From Streptomyces althioticus (GTDB taxonomy: Bacteria; Actinomycetota; Actinomycetes; Streptomycetales; Streptomycetaceae), in assembly GCA_014649355.1 (NCBI GenBank), contig BMSW01000017.1, positions 62,001 through 126,000 on the forward strand: a stretch of 64,000 bases of DNA, given 5' to 3'. Each line of letters starts with the position of its first letter. Position 1 is the stretch's first letter. Under the pieces are notes generated by a model. The model was not told where the DNA came from. It saw only the letters and a program-made list of their open reading frames with translations, and searched no databases. The position numbers and the translations under genes are program-made. Shown here piece by piece: positions 27,967 to 36,627 of the stretch.

Positions 27967-29238
27967 GTGACCATCACCCAGCCCGACCTCAGCGTCTTCG
28001 AGACCCTCGAGTCCGAGGTGCGCAGCTACTGCCGCGGCTGGCCCACCGTCTTCGACCGTGCGCACGGCAGCCGCATGTACGACGAGGACGGCCACGAGTA
28101 CCTCGACTTCTTCGCCGGAGCCGGTTCACTCAACTACGGCCACAACAACCCCGTCCTGAAACGCGCCCTGATCGACTACCTGGAGCGGGACGGCGTCACG
28201 CACGGCCTCGACATGTCGACGACGGCCAAGCGCGCGTTCCTGGAGTCCTTCCAGAACTACATCCTGCGTCCGCGTGACCTGCCGTACAAGGTCATGTTCC
28301 CGGGCCCGACGGGCACCAACGCCGTGGAGTCCGCGCTGAAGCTGGCGCGGAAGGTGAAGGGCCGCGAGTCCGTCGTGTCGTTCACCAACGCCTTCCACGG
28401 CATGTCGCTGGGCTCGCTCGCCGTGACCGGCAACGCCTTCAAGCGGGCCGGCGCCGGCGTTCCGCTGGTGCACGGCACGCCCATGCCGTTCGACAATTAC
28501 TTCGACGGCCAGGTCCCGGACTTCCTGTGGTTCGAGCGCATCCTGGAGGACCAGGGCTCGGGCCTCAACAAGCCGGCCGCGGTGATCGTCGAGACCGTGC
28601 AGGGCGAGGGCGGCATCAACGTGGCCCGGCCCGAGTGGCTGCGCGCCCTGTCCGAGCTGTGCGAGCGCCAGGACATGCTGCTCATCGTCGACGACATCCA
28701 GATGGGCTGCGGCCGCACCGGCGCGTTCTTCTCCTTCGAGGAGTCGGGCATCACGCCGGACATCGTCACCGTCTCCAAGTCGATCAGCGGCTACGGCCTG
28801 CCCATGGCGCTGACCATGTTCAAGCCGGAGCTGGACGTCTGGGAGCCGGGCGAGCACAACGGCACGTTCCGCGGCAACAACCCCGCGTTCGTGACGGCCA
28901 CCGCCGCCCTGGAGGCGTACTGGGCGGACGGCTCCGCGATGGAGAAGCAGACCCGCCAGCGCGGCGAGCAGGTGGAGCAGGCGATGATCGCCATCACCGA
29001 GGAGAACCTCGCCGACGTCAAGGAGTACCGCGGCCGCGGCCTCGTGTGGGGCCTGGAGTTCCACGACAAGGAGCGCGCCGGCCGGGTCGCCAAGCGCGCC
29101 TTCGAGCTCGGTCTGCTGATCGAGACGTCCGGCCCGGAGAGCGAGGTCGTCAAGCTGCTCCCCGCCCTGACCATCACCCCGGACGAGCTGGACGAGGGCC
29201 TCAGGGTCCTGGCCCGCTCCGTCCGCGAAACCGCCTGA
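27967..29238 (+). CDS. ectB: Diaminobutyrate-2-oxoglutarate aminotransferase
   Basis: EctB makes L-2,4-diaminobutyrate from aspartate-beta-semialdehyde and glutamate, the first committed step to ectoine. The 423-aa class III aminotransferase has [12 protein letters not shown] near the N-terminus, [17 protein letters not shown] for phosphate binding, [14 protein letters not shown] as the cofactor Asp region and the PLP lysine in [15 protein letters not shown] at 27967 follows a good GAGGAG site. Confidence 0.97.
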   Translation: MTITQPDLSVFETLESEVRSYCRGWPTVFDRAHGSRMYDEDGHEYLDFFAGAGSLNYGHNNPVLKRALIDYLERDGVTHGLDMSTTAKRAFLESFQNYILRPRDLPYKVMFPGPTGTNAVESALKLARKVKGRESVVSFTNAFHGMSLGSLAVTGNAFKRAGAGVPLVHGTPMPFDNYFDGQVPDFLWFERILEDQGSGLNKPAAVIVETVQGEGGINVARPEWLRALSELCERQDMLLIVDDIQMGCGRTGAFFSFEESGITPDIVTVSKSISGYGLPMALTMFKPELDVWEPGEHNGTFRGNNPAFVTATAALEAYWADGSAMEKQTRQRGEQVEQAMIAITEENLADVKEYRGRGLVWGLEFHDKERAGRVAKRAFELGLLIETSGPESEVVKLLPALTITPDELDEGLRVLARSVRETA

Positions 29239-29270
29239 AACACATCCAGCCGAGGAGGCATCGCAACACC

Positions 29271-29669
29271 GTGATCGTCCGTTCGTTCAAGGAGATCGAA
29301 GGCACCGACCGGCACGTGAAATCGGCGTCCGGCACGTGGGAGAGCAAGCGCATCGTCCTCGCCAAGGAGAAGGTCGGCTTCTCCGTGCACGAGACGATCC
29401 TGTACGCGGGTACGGAAACCGACATGTGGTACGCGAACCACATCGAGGCCGTCGTCTGCACCAAGGGCGACGCCGAGCTCACCGACCGCGAGACCGGGAA
29501 GACCTACCACATCACGCCCGGCACCATGTACCTCCTCGACGGCCATGAGCGGCACACGCTCAAGGTCAAGGAGGACTTCCACTGCATCTGTGTCTTCAAC
29601 CCGCCCGTGACCGGACGGGAGGACCACGACGAGAACGGCGTCTACCCGCTGCTCACCGAGGAGGTGTGA
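29271..29669 (+). CDS. ectC: L-ectoine synthase
   Basis: EctC cyclises N-gamma-acetyl-diaminobutyrate to ectoine, a cytoplasmic osmoprotectant. The 132-aa cupin shows [16 protein letters not shown] at the N-terminus, [24 protein letters not shown] with metal-binding Glu and Tyr, and [10 protein letters not shown] with the metal His. GTG at 29271 is preceded by GAGGAGG. Length and motifs match the family exactly. Confidence 0.97.
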   Translation: MIVRSFKEIEGTDRHVKSASGTWESKRIVLAKEKVGFSVHETILYAGTETDMWYANHIEAVVCTKGDAELTDRETGKTYHITPGTMYLLDGHERHTLKVKEDFHCICVFNPPVTGREDHDENGVYPLLTEEV

Positions 29670-29675
29670 TCCACC

Positions 29676-30572
29676 ATGACCACGACCACGCGCGTCACCG
29701 ATCTCTACCCGACCCGCGGTGCCACCGAGGTGGTCACCCCGCGTCAGGACCCGGTCGTCTGGGGTTCCCCGGACACGCCGGGCCCCGTCTCGGCAGGTGA
29801 CCTCCAGGCGCTGGACCGCGACGGCTTCCTGGCCATCGACCAGCTGATCGGCCCGGACGAGGTCGAGGTCTACAAGCGCGAGCTGGACCGGCTGGTGACC
29901 GACCCGGCGATCCGCGCGGACGAGCGCTCGATCGTCGAGCCGAAGTCCCAGGAGATCCGCTCGGTCTTCGAGGTGCACAAGATCAGCGAGGTCTTCGCGA
30001 AGCTGGTGCGCGACGAGCGGGTCGTCGGGCGCGCCCGGCAGATCCTCGGCTCGGACGTGTACGTCCACCAGTCGCGGATCAACGTCAAGCCCGGCTTCGG
30101 CGCGAGCGGCTTCTACTGGCACTCGGACTTCGAGACCTGGCACGCCGAGGACGGCCTGCCGAACATGCGCACCATCTCGGTCTCGATCGCGCTCACCGAG
30201 AACTACGACACCAACGGCGGGCTGATGATCATGCCCGGCTCCCACAAGACCTTCCTCGGGTGTGCGGGAGAGACGCCGAAGGACAACTACAAGAAGTCGC
30301 TCCAGATGCAGGACGCGGGGACGCCGTCCGACGAGGCGCTGACCAAGATGGCGTCGGAGTACGGCATCAAGCTGTTCACCGGCAAGGCCGGCTCGGCGAC
30401 CTGGTTCGACTGCAACTGCATGCACGGCTCCGGCGACAACATCACGCCGTACCCGCGCAGCAACGTGTTCATCGTGTTCAACAGCGTCGAGAACACGGCG
30501 GTCGAGCCCTTCGCGGCCCCGATCCGCCGCCCCGAGTTCATCGGCGCGCGGGACTTCACCCCCGTGAAGTAG
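29676..30572 (+). CDS. ectD: Ectoine 5-hydroxylase
   Basis: EctD converts ectoine to 5-hydroxyectoine using O2, Fe(II) and 2-oxoglutarate. The 298-aa dioxygenase has the signature segment FYWHSDFETWHAEDG, containing the HxD iron ligands, and the second His in CMHGSGDN. GLMIMPGSH and NVFIVFNSVEN are also conserved. It starts 6 bp after ectC, so the cell can make both ectoine and hydroxyectoine from one operon. A strong terminator follows. Confidence 0.97.
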   Translation: MTTTTRVTDLYPTRGATEVVTPRQDPVVWGSPDTPGPVSAGDLQALDRDGFLAIDQLIGPDEVEVYKRELDRLVTDPAIRADERSIVEPKSQEIRSVFEVHKISEVFAKLVRDERVVGRARQILGSDVYVHQSRINVKPGFGASGFYWHSDFETWHAEDGLPNMRTISVSIALTENYDTNGGLMIMPGSHKTFLGCAGETPKDNYKKSLQMQDAGTPSDEALTKMASEYGIKLFTGKAGSATWFDCNCMHGSGDNITPYPRSNVFIVFNSVENTAVEPFAAPIRRPEFIGARDFTPVK

Positions 30573-30614
30573 GGACACGCACGGCGGTGACGTGTGCGCA
30601 CCGCCTCACCGACT

Positions 30615-30658
30615 GCGGGCCGGGCCTCCTCGTGTGGGACAAGGAGGCACCGGCCCGC
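30615..30658. terminator. Strong bidirectional terminator after ectD
   Basis: GCGGGCCGGGCCTCCT (30615-30630) pairs with the segment 30642-30658 (AGGAGG, small bulge, CCGGCCCGC). This gives 15 base pairs around an 11-base loop. It lies 42 bp after ectD and 10 bp before the convergent class V enzyme stop. Confidence 0.85.
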
Positions 30659-30668
30659 TGCCGTGCGC

Positions 30669-31721
30669 TCAGCCGGACAGCGCGTCGAGCAGCCGGTCCA
30701 CGTCGGCGGCCGTGTTGTAGAGGTGGAACGACGCCCGCAGGTTGCCGGCACGGTTCGACACCTCGATGCCCGCCCTCGACAGCTCCGGCTGGAGCCGCCC
30801 CAGCCCCGGCACGGACACGATGGGCGAGCCGGGCGCGGGCAGCGGCTCGTGGCCCAGCGAGGCGAGTCCGGCGCGGAAGCGGTCGGCGAGGGCGAGGTCG
30901 TGGGCGCGGACGGCGTCGACTCCGAGTTCCTCGAAGAGTGTGAGGGACGCCCGCAGGCCCGCCCAGCTGAACAGGGCGGGGGTGGTGTCGAACCTCCGTG
31001 CGCTGTGGGCGAGTTCGGCGACGGGCCCGTAGCAGCTGTCCCACGGGTTCTCCCCGGCCGTCCAGCCGGCCTGCACCGGGACCAGGTCGCCGAAGTCCTC
31101 GGGGGCGGTCAGGAACGCCGCGCCGTGCCCGCCCAGCAGCCACTTGAAGGTGATGGCGACGGTGTAGTCGTACGCGCCGGCCTCCACCGGCAGCCAGCCC
31201 GCCGCCTGGGAGAAGTCGACGTAGGTGCGGGCCCCGTGGGAGCGGGCCGCCTCACGCAGCGCGGGCAGGTCGGCGATCCGGCCGTCGGCGGACTGCGCGG
31301 CGCTGACCGCGACCAGCGCGGTGCCCGGCCGCACGGCGTCGGCCAGCCCTTCCAGCGGCGCGGACCGCACCTTGAGGTCACCGCGCGCGTGGAAGGGGTT
31401 CAGCACCGAGGTGAAGTCGTCGTCGGCGGTGAGGACTTCGGCGCCCGGCGGCAGGGACGCGGCGACCAGTGAGGAGAACAGGGCGACGGTCGCCCCGGCC
31501 GCCACCCGCTCGGCGGGCACGCCCGCCAGCCGGGCGTACGCGGCACGGCACGTCTCGACGTCGGCGAACAGCGGGTCGAGCGGGCGCCCCTCCGCGCGCA
31601 GCCGGACGGCCGCGTCGAGCGCGGCCACGGCCCGGGCGGGCAGCAGGCCACTGCTCGCGGTGTTCAGGAAGGTGTTCTTCGGGGTGAACTCGGCACGGAC
31701 GAGGCTCTCGAAGGTCTCCAT
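30669..31721 (-). CDS. Class V aminotransferase / cysteine desulfurase-like PLP enzyme
   Basis: This 350-aa fold-type I PLP enzyme belongs to the NifS/CsdA-like class V group. It shows FLNTASSGLLPARAV, ADDDFTSVLNPF, YVDFSQAAGWLPV (cofactor Asp) and the PLP lysine in VAITFKWLLGGHGAAFL. The usual catalytic-Cys loop of desulfurases is not evident, so an aminotransferase or isopenicillin-epimerase-like role is as likely. ATG at 31721 was chosen; an in-frame ATG at 31757 would add 12 residues. It converges with ectD and has no obvious operon partner. Confidence 0.8.
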   Translation of the reverse strand: METFESLVRAEFTPKNTFLNTASSGLLPARAVAALDAAVRLRAEGRPLDPLFADVETCRAAYARLAGVPAERVAAGATVALFSSLVAASLPPGAEVLTADDDFTSVLNPFHARGDLKVRSAPLEGLADAVRPGTALVAVSAAQSADGRIADLPALREAARSHGARTYVDFSQAAGWLPVEAGAYDYTVAITFKWLLGGHGAAFLTAPEDFGDLVPVQAGWTAGENPWDSCYGPVAELAHSARRFDTTPALFSWAGLRASLTLFEELGVDAVRAHDLALADRFRAGLASLGHEPLPAPGSPIVSVPGLGRLQPELSRAGIEVSNRAGNLRASFHLYNTAADVDRLLDALSG

Positions 31722-31790
31722 GGGACCACTCTGCGACCCGTCCGTGCCCCCGTCCATCGCACATGTCTGTGCGGTACCGCTAAGGAACGC

Positions 31791-32534
31791 TTATACGTCC
31801 GCGCCGGCCTGCGGGTTCTCCCGCGCGGGCACCGCGCACCCGTCCGGACCGCAGGCCTCGGCGTCCGTGCCCCCGTCGACGAGGGTCAGCGGGGACCGCT
31901 CGCCCCAGGCCTGGGTGAGCGCCTTGGTGAAGACGTCCACGGGCTGGGCGCCGGAGACGCCGTACTTGCGGTCGAGCACGAAGAACGGCACCCCGCGCGC
32001 GCCGAGCCGGGCGGCGTCCTGCTCGTCGGCGCGGACCTCGGCGGCGTACGCCTCCGGGTCGGCGAGCACCGCGCGGGCGGCCTCGGGGTCGAGGCCGGCG
32101 GCGCCGGCGAGTTCGACGAGCCGCTCGTCGTCACCGAACAGGGAGCGCTCCTCGGCGAAGTTGGCCCGGTAGAGCAGGTCGAGCAGCCGCTCCTGGCGGC
32201 CGTGCTCGCGGGCGAGGTGCAGCAGGCGGTGCATGTCGAAGGTGCCGCCGTGGTCGCGGCCCCGGGTGCGGTAGGGCAGGCCCTCGGCTGCGGCCTGGGC
32301 GCCCAGGTTGTCCTCGCCGGCCTCGGCCTGTGCCTGGCTCATGCCGTACTTCTTGGTGAGCATCGTGAGGACGGGTTCGACGTCGTCCTTGGCGCGGCCC
32401 GGGTCGAGCTCGAAGGAGCGGTGGACCACCTCGACGCCGTCCCGGTGCGGGAAGGAGGCCAGCGCCTTCTCGAAGCGGACTTTTCCGACATAGCACCAGG
32501 GGCAGGCGATGTCGCTCCAGATCTCGACGCGCAT
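31791..32534 (-). CDS. DsbA family oxidoreductase (FrnE-like)
   Basis: This 247-aa thioredoxin-fold protein has the active site CPWC at residues 11-14 in IWSDIACPWCYVGKVRFEKAL, and the cis-Pro loop GVPFFVLD. There is no signal peptide, so it acts in the cytoplasm like FrnE/HCCA-isomerase-type DsbA proteins. The C-terminus has an extra CGPDGC motif. ATG at 32534 has AGGAGA at suitable distance; the longer start at 32582 lies in the upstream hairpin. The physiological substrate is unknown. Confidence 0.9.
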   Translation of the reverse strand: MRVEIWSDIACPWCYVGKVRFEKALASFPHRDGVEVVHRSFELDPGRAKDDVEPVLTMLTKKYGMSQAQAEAGEDNLGAQAAAEGLPYRTRGRDHGGTFDMHRLLHLAREHGRQERLLDLLYRANFAEERSLFGDDERLVELAGAAGLDPEAARAVLADPEAYAAEVRADEQDAARLGARGVPFFVLDRKYGVSGAQPVDVFTKALTQAWGERSPLTLVDGGTDAEACGPDGCAVPARENPQAGADV

Positions 32535-32557
32535 GGGCGGGCTCTCTCCTGGGTCGT

Positions 32558-32586
32558 CCGGTCGCGGAGACCTCCTCCGCAACCGG
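32558..32586 (-). terminator. Terminator hairpin after the DUF1349 gene
   Basis: CCGGTCGCGGAG (32558-32569) pairs with CTCCGCAACCGG (32575-32586) with one mismatch and a 5-base loop. It follows the DUF1349 stop by about 50 bp and sits directly upstream of the DsbA gene. Confidence 0.7.
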
Positions 32587-32587
32587 A

Positions 32588-32597
32588 TGAACGTTCA
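32588..32597. promoter_or_regulatory. Perfect palindrome TGAACGTTCA upstream of the DsbA gene
   Basis: The 10-bp palindrome lies 54 bp ahead of the DsbA start, within wider symmetry (GGA and ATCC flanks). The same decamer recurs at 46391-46400 over the pectate lyase start. It has the form of a TetR-type operator, but no regulator gene is adjacent. Confidence 0.4.
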
Positions 32598-32637
32598 AGC
32601 ATCCGCCGCCATTCCCGGTGGTTCCTCCGGGCCTCGC

Positions 32638-33246
32638 TCAGCTGCCGTCGCGCAGGTCCGGCGGCCAGTGCAGCCGGTACTCGATGTGGTCGAAGGTCAC
32701 CACGCACCCCTCCCCCATCGGTGACTGGGTCGCGAACCCGACGAGGGCCGCCCCCGTCTCCTTCTCGTCGCCGAGGGTGAACAGCCGGACGAAGGTCCAC
32801 TGCTTGCCGTCGCGCGAGGCGTGGAAGGCGAAGGCGCGCCCGGTGCGGCTCACCCGCAGCCAGACCGCCTTGCCGTCCACGGTGAAGGAGTTGGCGTCGT
32901 CGGAGTGGCCCCGGGTGACGACCGTGCAGACGGTGGGCACGTCCGGGGAGTACTCCAGGCACAGCTTGGCCCACGCCTCCTCGCCGACGTGCACGTAGAG
33001 CACCCCGGCGTCGAAGGAGCCGGCGAAGCCGACCGTGACCCGGGCGATCAGCTGGAAGTCGCCGTCGGGCGCGCCGAGCAGCCGGGGCGCGTCGGCGGCC
33101 GACTCCAGGGACTCGCCGGTGGGCGGCACGAAGCGGTCCTGCCGGGGTCCCGCCCATCCGGTGAGGACGCCGTCCTCGTAGGACCAGGAGCCGTCAGGGC
33201 CGTAGGTCCGCAGCGGGAAGGGCAGTTCAGGTATGTCCAGGTCCAT
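32638..33246 (-). CDS. DUF1349 domain protein
   Basis: This 202-aa protein is a concanavalin-like beta-sandwich of the DUF1349 family. It shows GDFQLIARVTVGFAGSFDAGVLYV, AWAKLCLEYSPD, WLRVSRTGRAFAFHASRDGKQWTFVRLF and MGEGCVVTFDHIEYRL. Related domains occur as C-terminal modules of glycoside hydrolases, but here it stands alone without a signal peptide. The biochemical role is unknown. It is followed by its own terminator. Confidence 0.88.
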   Translation of the reverse strand: MDLDIPELPFPLRTYGPDGSWSYEDGVLTGWAGPRQDRFVPPTGESLESAADAPRLLGAPDGDFQLIARVTVGFAGSFDAGVLYVHVGEEAWAKLCLEYSPDVPTVCTVVTRGHSDDANSFTVDGKAVWLRVSRTGRAFAFHASRDGKQWTFVRLFTLGDEKETGAALVGFATQSPMGEGCVVTFDHIEYRLHWPPDLRDGS

Positions 33247-33293
33247 GGCGGGATTGTCCCAGGAGCGGCCCCGGCGCGCGTGCCGGATCCCGG

Positions 33294-33890
33294 TCAGCGG
33301 CCCTGGAAGGTGTCCAGGGCGACCGCCTGGGCGACGGCGAGCCGCAGGTCGAGGCCGGGGTCGGTCACCTCGACGAGGTAGCGGTCACGCAGGCCGATCT
33401 TCTTGTCGACGGTCATCACGGGCTTGCCGTCGCTCTCGAAGTCGAAGTGGTACGGCCAGGCGAACGGCACCAGGTCCAGCGGCAGCCAGTCCCAGGCCCG
33501 GCGCAGCACGGCCACGAACCGGTTGCGCTCCCGCCCCACGGCGTCGGGCGCGCCCGGCTGCTCGAGCACCCAGGTGGAGCGGACCAGGGAGGTGAAGAAC
33601 CGCTCGTGGAAGGCGCCGATCGGCCTGCCCTCGGCGTCCAGCACGTCGAAGCCCTCGCCGGGGTCCAGCAGAGTGCGTTCCCTGACGGTGAACGCGACCT
33701 GGCTCTTCGTCTCGTCGGTGTGGAAGGTCAGTTGCTCCCTGAGGGAGAACCGCCTCTGCTCGGCGTAGGCGAGAACCCGGCCCTCGGAGCCGTCCGGCCC
33801 GGTCCCGGTGACGAGGTACCGGTCGGTCTTCAGGGTGGCCCTCTGCGTGACGGTGAAGCGCCGGCCGGCCCAGGGTCCCGTTGCGTCCAC
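33294..33890 (-). CDS. LURP-one-related / scramblase-like protein
   Basis: This 198-aa protein matches the Tubby-like LURP-one/scramblase fold. RRFTVTQRATLKTDRYLVTG is at the start, then FTVRERTLLDPGEGFDVLDAEGRPIGAF and a C-terminal hydrophobic strand (DLRLAVAQAVALDTF). Bacterial members have no established function. GTG at 33890 with GGGAG upstream is preferred over a longer frame starting near 34010, which would run into the divergent kinase promoter. Confidence 0.75.
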   Translation of the reverse strand: MDATGPWAGRRFTVTQRATLKTDRYLVTGTGPDGSEGRVLAYAEQRRFSLREQLTFHTDETKSQVAFTVRERTLLDPGEGFDVLDAEGRPIGAFHERFFTSLVRSTWVLEQPGAPDAVGRERNRFVAVLRRAWDWLPLDLVPFAWPYHFDFESDGKPVMTVDKKIGLRDRYLVEVTDPGLDLRLAVAQAVALDTFQGR

Positions 33891-34111
33891 TGCTGTGCTC
33901 CCGGTGTCGGTGGAGGTGCGGAGCCGGCACAGGTCCTCGCCGGCTCCGCCATCGTCGCGGGGCGGGCCGTGCCGGCGCAGTCTCCGGAAGTCGCGGTCCG
34001 CAACGACCAACGGCGGTACGGACGTTGACGGGCGCCGTTCACTTTCGTCGTTCGGGGCCGCTACGGAGGGAGGATGCCGGCGCCCCGGTGCGGGCCCCTA
34101 GGGTCGGGCGC

Positions 34112-35842
34112 GTGGACACAGCGCCGATCTCTCGCCCCGCCCGCCTCTCGCTGTCCCGGCTGGCCGCCGCCTCCCCCTGGTCGCGCGGCCGGATCGCCGG
34201 GGAGATTGTGCTGCTCCTGGTGCTCGCGGGCATCGCGGGCCCGATGTACGCCGTGGAGAGCGGATCCGCCGCGAAGGGCTGGGCGGTGGCCCTGGTCGTG
34301 GCGCTGCTTTCCCTGGTCCGGCGGTCGCTGCCCGCCACCGTGCTCGTCGTCTCCTCCGCGCTGGCCGGCTCGATCCTGGGCACCGGCCCGCTGCTCATCT
34401 ACGCGAGCTGGTCGGCGGGCAGCCGTGTCAAGCGCCCCTGGCGCGCGGTCGGCGCGTACGCCGCCGGGCTGGTGCTGTACGTCGCGGGTGGTCTGCTCGG
34501 GGACGGGGCCGAGGACGCGCTGGAGCTGTCGCTGCTGATGGCGGCGGCCCTGGGCGCGGGCCCCTACCTGGTGCTGGCGGTCGTGCCGGGGCTCGCCTCC
34601 CGGTACCGCGCGCAACGCCGTGACCTGCTGTGGGCCCTGCGCCGGCACAACGCCCAGCTGGTGCGCGAGCAGGCGATGGTGGCACGGCAGGCGCGGTTGC
34701 TGGAGCGGCAGCGGATCGCCCAGGACATGCACGACAGCCTGGGCCACCAGCTCGCCCTGATCGCGGTGCACGCGGGGGCGCTCGAGGTGGACCCGGAGCT
34801 CGGCGACCGGCAGCGGGAGGGCGTGGGCATCCTGCGGGAGGCCGCCAGGTCGGGGATGCGGGAGCTGCGCGAGGCCGTCGGCATCCTCCGGGACGACACC
34901 GAGGAGCCGGCGCCCGCTCCCGGCCCCGAACCGGAGGCGGCGGGGGTGCCGCCCGCCCGGGGCGCTGCCGGGGTGGACGCGCTGGTCGCCTCGTCGCGCG
35001 GCGCGGGCGCGCCGGTGGAGCTGCGTCGCAGGGGCGAGGCGCGGCCCCTCGCCCCTGCCGCGGACCACGCGGTGTACCGCATCGTCCAGGAGGGCCTCAC
35101 CAACGCGCACAAGCACGCGCCGGGCGCCCCGATCACCGTGGAGCTGCGCTACGAGCCGGACAGCCTGGTGGTGGAGGTGGCCAACGCGCCGGTGCCGGAC
35201 GGGACACCCCCGGCGCCGCCCGCGATCAGCGGCGGCCAGGGGCTGGCGGGGCTCGGCGAACGGGCCCGGCTGGTCGGCGGCATGGTGCACAGCGGCCCCT
35301 CCCCCGACGGCGGCTTCCGGCTCGCCGGTGTGCTGCCGTACGGCGAGGGCGCCCCGCCGTCCGGTCGCGAGGACGCGACGTCCGTCGCCGCGGGACGCGA
35401 CGTTCGGGGGCAGATCGGGGCGGGCGCCGCGGGCGACGGTGGAGCGGACATCGAACGCTCCGACCCGAAGGAGTACGCCGCCATCATGAGCAGCAAGAAG
35501 AACGTCGCCCTGGGGTGCGCCCTCGTCTCCGTCGTCCTCGTCGCCGGCACCGTCGCCCTGCTGGTGTGGGTAGTGGGCAAGCTGATCGACGAGGTGGAGA
35601 AGGGCGTCATACCGGCGCACGTGTACGAGGACGCCCGAGTCGGCGACGCCGAGGCGGAGCTGCGCGGGCAGTTCCCCGAGGGCGGCTCGCTGCTCACCGA
35701 CGGCGTGGAGAAGCAGGGCCCGCCGCTGCCCGAGGACGCGGTGTGCGAGCACTTCGTGGACGACGAGGAGGACATCGTGTACCGGTTCTGCTTCCGCGAC
35801 GGGAAGCTGGTGGCCAAGGAGTCCTACCCGCACGTGGTCTGA
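34112..35842 (+). CDS. NarL-type sensor histidine kinase with extra C-terminal membrane domain
   Basis: This 576-aa protein begins with about 160 residues of membrane helices. A dimerisation/phospho-acceptor segment with His in QDMHDSLGHQLALI (about residue 206) and an HATPase domain follow, with the N box at about 329 (GLTNAHKHAP) and G box GGQGLAGLGERARLVGG ending near 410. The frame then continues through a Gly/Ala linker into Met459, a membrane helix (about 464-493) and an 80-residue outside domain with two Cys. The last part resembles small SmpA/BamE-like domains (FCFRDGKLVAKESY). No stop separates the parts. The next gene encodes its response regulator. The C-terminal part could also be made from the internal ATG at 35486. 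Confidence 0.85.
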   Translation: MDTAPISRPARLSLSRLAAASPWSRGRIAGEIVLLLVLAGIAGPMYAVESGSAAKGWAVALVVALLSLVRRSLPATVLVVSSALAGSILGTGPLLIYASWSAGSRVKRPWRAVGAYAAGLVLYVAGGLLGDGAEDALELSLLMAAALGAGPYLVLAVVPGLASRYRAQRRDLLWALRRHNAQLVREQAMVARQARLLERQRIAQDMHDSLGHQLALIAVHAGALEVDPELGDRQREGVGILREAARSGMRELREAVGILRDDTEEPAPAPGPEPEAAGVPPARGAAGVDALVASSRGAGAPVELRRRGEARPLAPAADHAVYRIVQEGLTNAHKHAPGAPITVELRYEPDSLVVEVANAPVPDGTPPAPPAISGGQGLAGLGERARLVGGMVHSGPSPDGGFRLAGVLPYGEGAPPSGREDATSVAAGRDVRGQIGAGAAGDGGADIERSDPKEYAAIMSSKKNVALGCALVSVVLVAGTVALLVWVVGKLIDEVEKGVIPAHVYEDARVGDAEAELRGQFPEGGSLLTDGVEKQGPPLPEDAVCEHFVDDEEDIVYRFCFRDGKLVAKESYPHVV

Positions 35843-35931
35843 CGGACCGCCGGCTCCGGACCGGGGCGGGATCGGGCATGATGGCATGGCTCCGCCATCC
35901 GCCCGTCCCACCGCACCGCGCAGGAGGCCGC

Positions 35932-36594
35932 GTGATCCGGGTCCTGGTCGCCGACGACGAGCCGCTCATCCGGGCCGGCATCAGGATGATCCTCACCTCG
36001 GCCGACGACATCGACGTCGTGGCCGAGGCGCGGAACGGCCGGGAGGCCGTGGAGACGGCCCGCTCCACCGCCGTCGACGTGGCGCTGCTCGACATCCAGA
36101 TGCCGGAGCTGGACGGCCTGACGGCGCTGGCCGAGATCGGCCGGGCCGCGCCCCACGTGCGGGTGCTGATCCTGACGACGTTCGGGGAGCGGGAGAACGT
36201 GCTGCGGGCGCTGGGCCATGGCGGCGCCGGGTTCCTGCTGAAGGACTCCGCGCCGCAGGAGCTGATCCACGCGGTCCGCGCGGCGGCGGCCGGGAACGCC
36301 TACCTCTCCCCGGCCGCCACCCGGCACGTGGTGGACACCCTGGCCTCTCCCGCCGCGACCGCGCGCGGCGAGGAGGCACGCCGCCGGCTGTCCGCGCTCA
36401 CCGAGCGGGAGCTCCAGGTGCTGGCGCTCCTCGGGGAGGGACTGTCCAACGCGGACGCCGGGGCGCGGCTGCACATGAGCGAGGCCACGGTGAAGACGTA
36501 CGTCAGCCGCATCCTGACCAAGCTGGACTGCGGCAACCGCGTGCAGGCCGCGCTCCTGGCCCGGGACGCGGGCCTGGAGCCGGCCGGCGGATGA
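35932..36594 (+). CDS. NarL/LuxR-type response regulator
   Basis: This 220-aa protein has a receiver domain with acidic pocket D8-D9, phospho-acceptor Asp54 in VALLDIQMPELDG and the conserved Lys in GFLLKDSAP. A LuxR-type helix-turn-helix follows (about residues 150-210: LTERELQVLALLGEGLSNADAGARL, SEATVKTYVSRIL). GTG at 35932 is preceded by a consensus AGGAGG. It forms a two-component pair with the kinase 89 bp upstream; target genes are unknown. Confidence 0.94.
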   Translation: MIRVLVADDEPLIRAGIRMILTSADDIDVVAEARNGREAVETARSTAVDVALLDIQMPELDGLTALAEIGRAAPHVRVLILTTFGERENVLRALGHGGAGFLLKDSAPQELIHAVRAAAAGNAYLSPAATRHVVDTLASPAATARGEEARRRLSALTERELQVLALLGEGLSNADAGARLHMSEATVKTYVSRILTKLDCGNRVQAALLARDAGLEPAGG

Positions 36595-36604
36595 ACACGG
36601 CCCG

Positions 36605-36627
36605 CTGGAGCGCGGTCAGCGCTCCAG
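36605..36627. terminator. Bidirectional terminator containing a stop codon
   Basis: CTGGAGCGC (36605-36613) pairs perfectly with GCGCTCCAG (36619-36627) around a 5-base loop. It follows the response regulator by 10 bp and contains the stop codon of the convergent aldehyde dehydrogenase, so it serves both genes. Confidence 0.7.
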
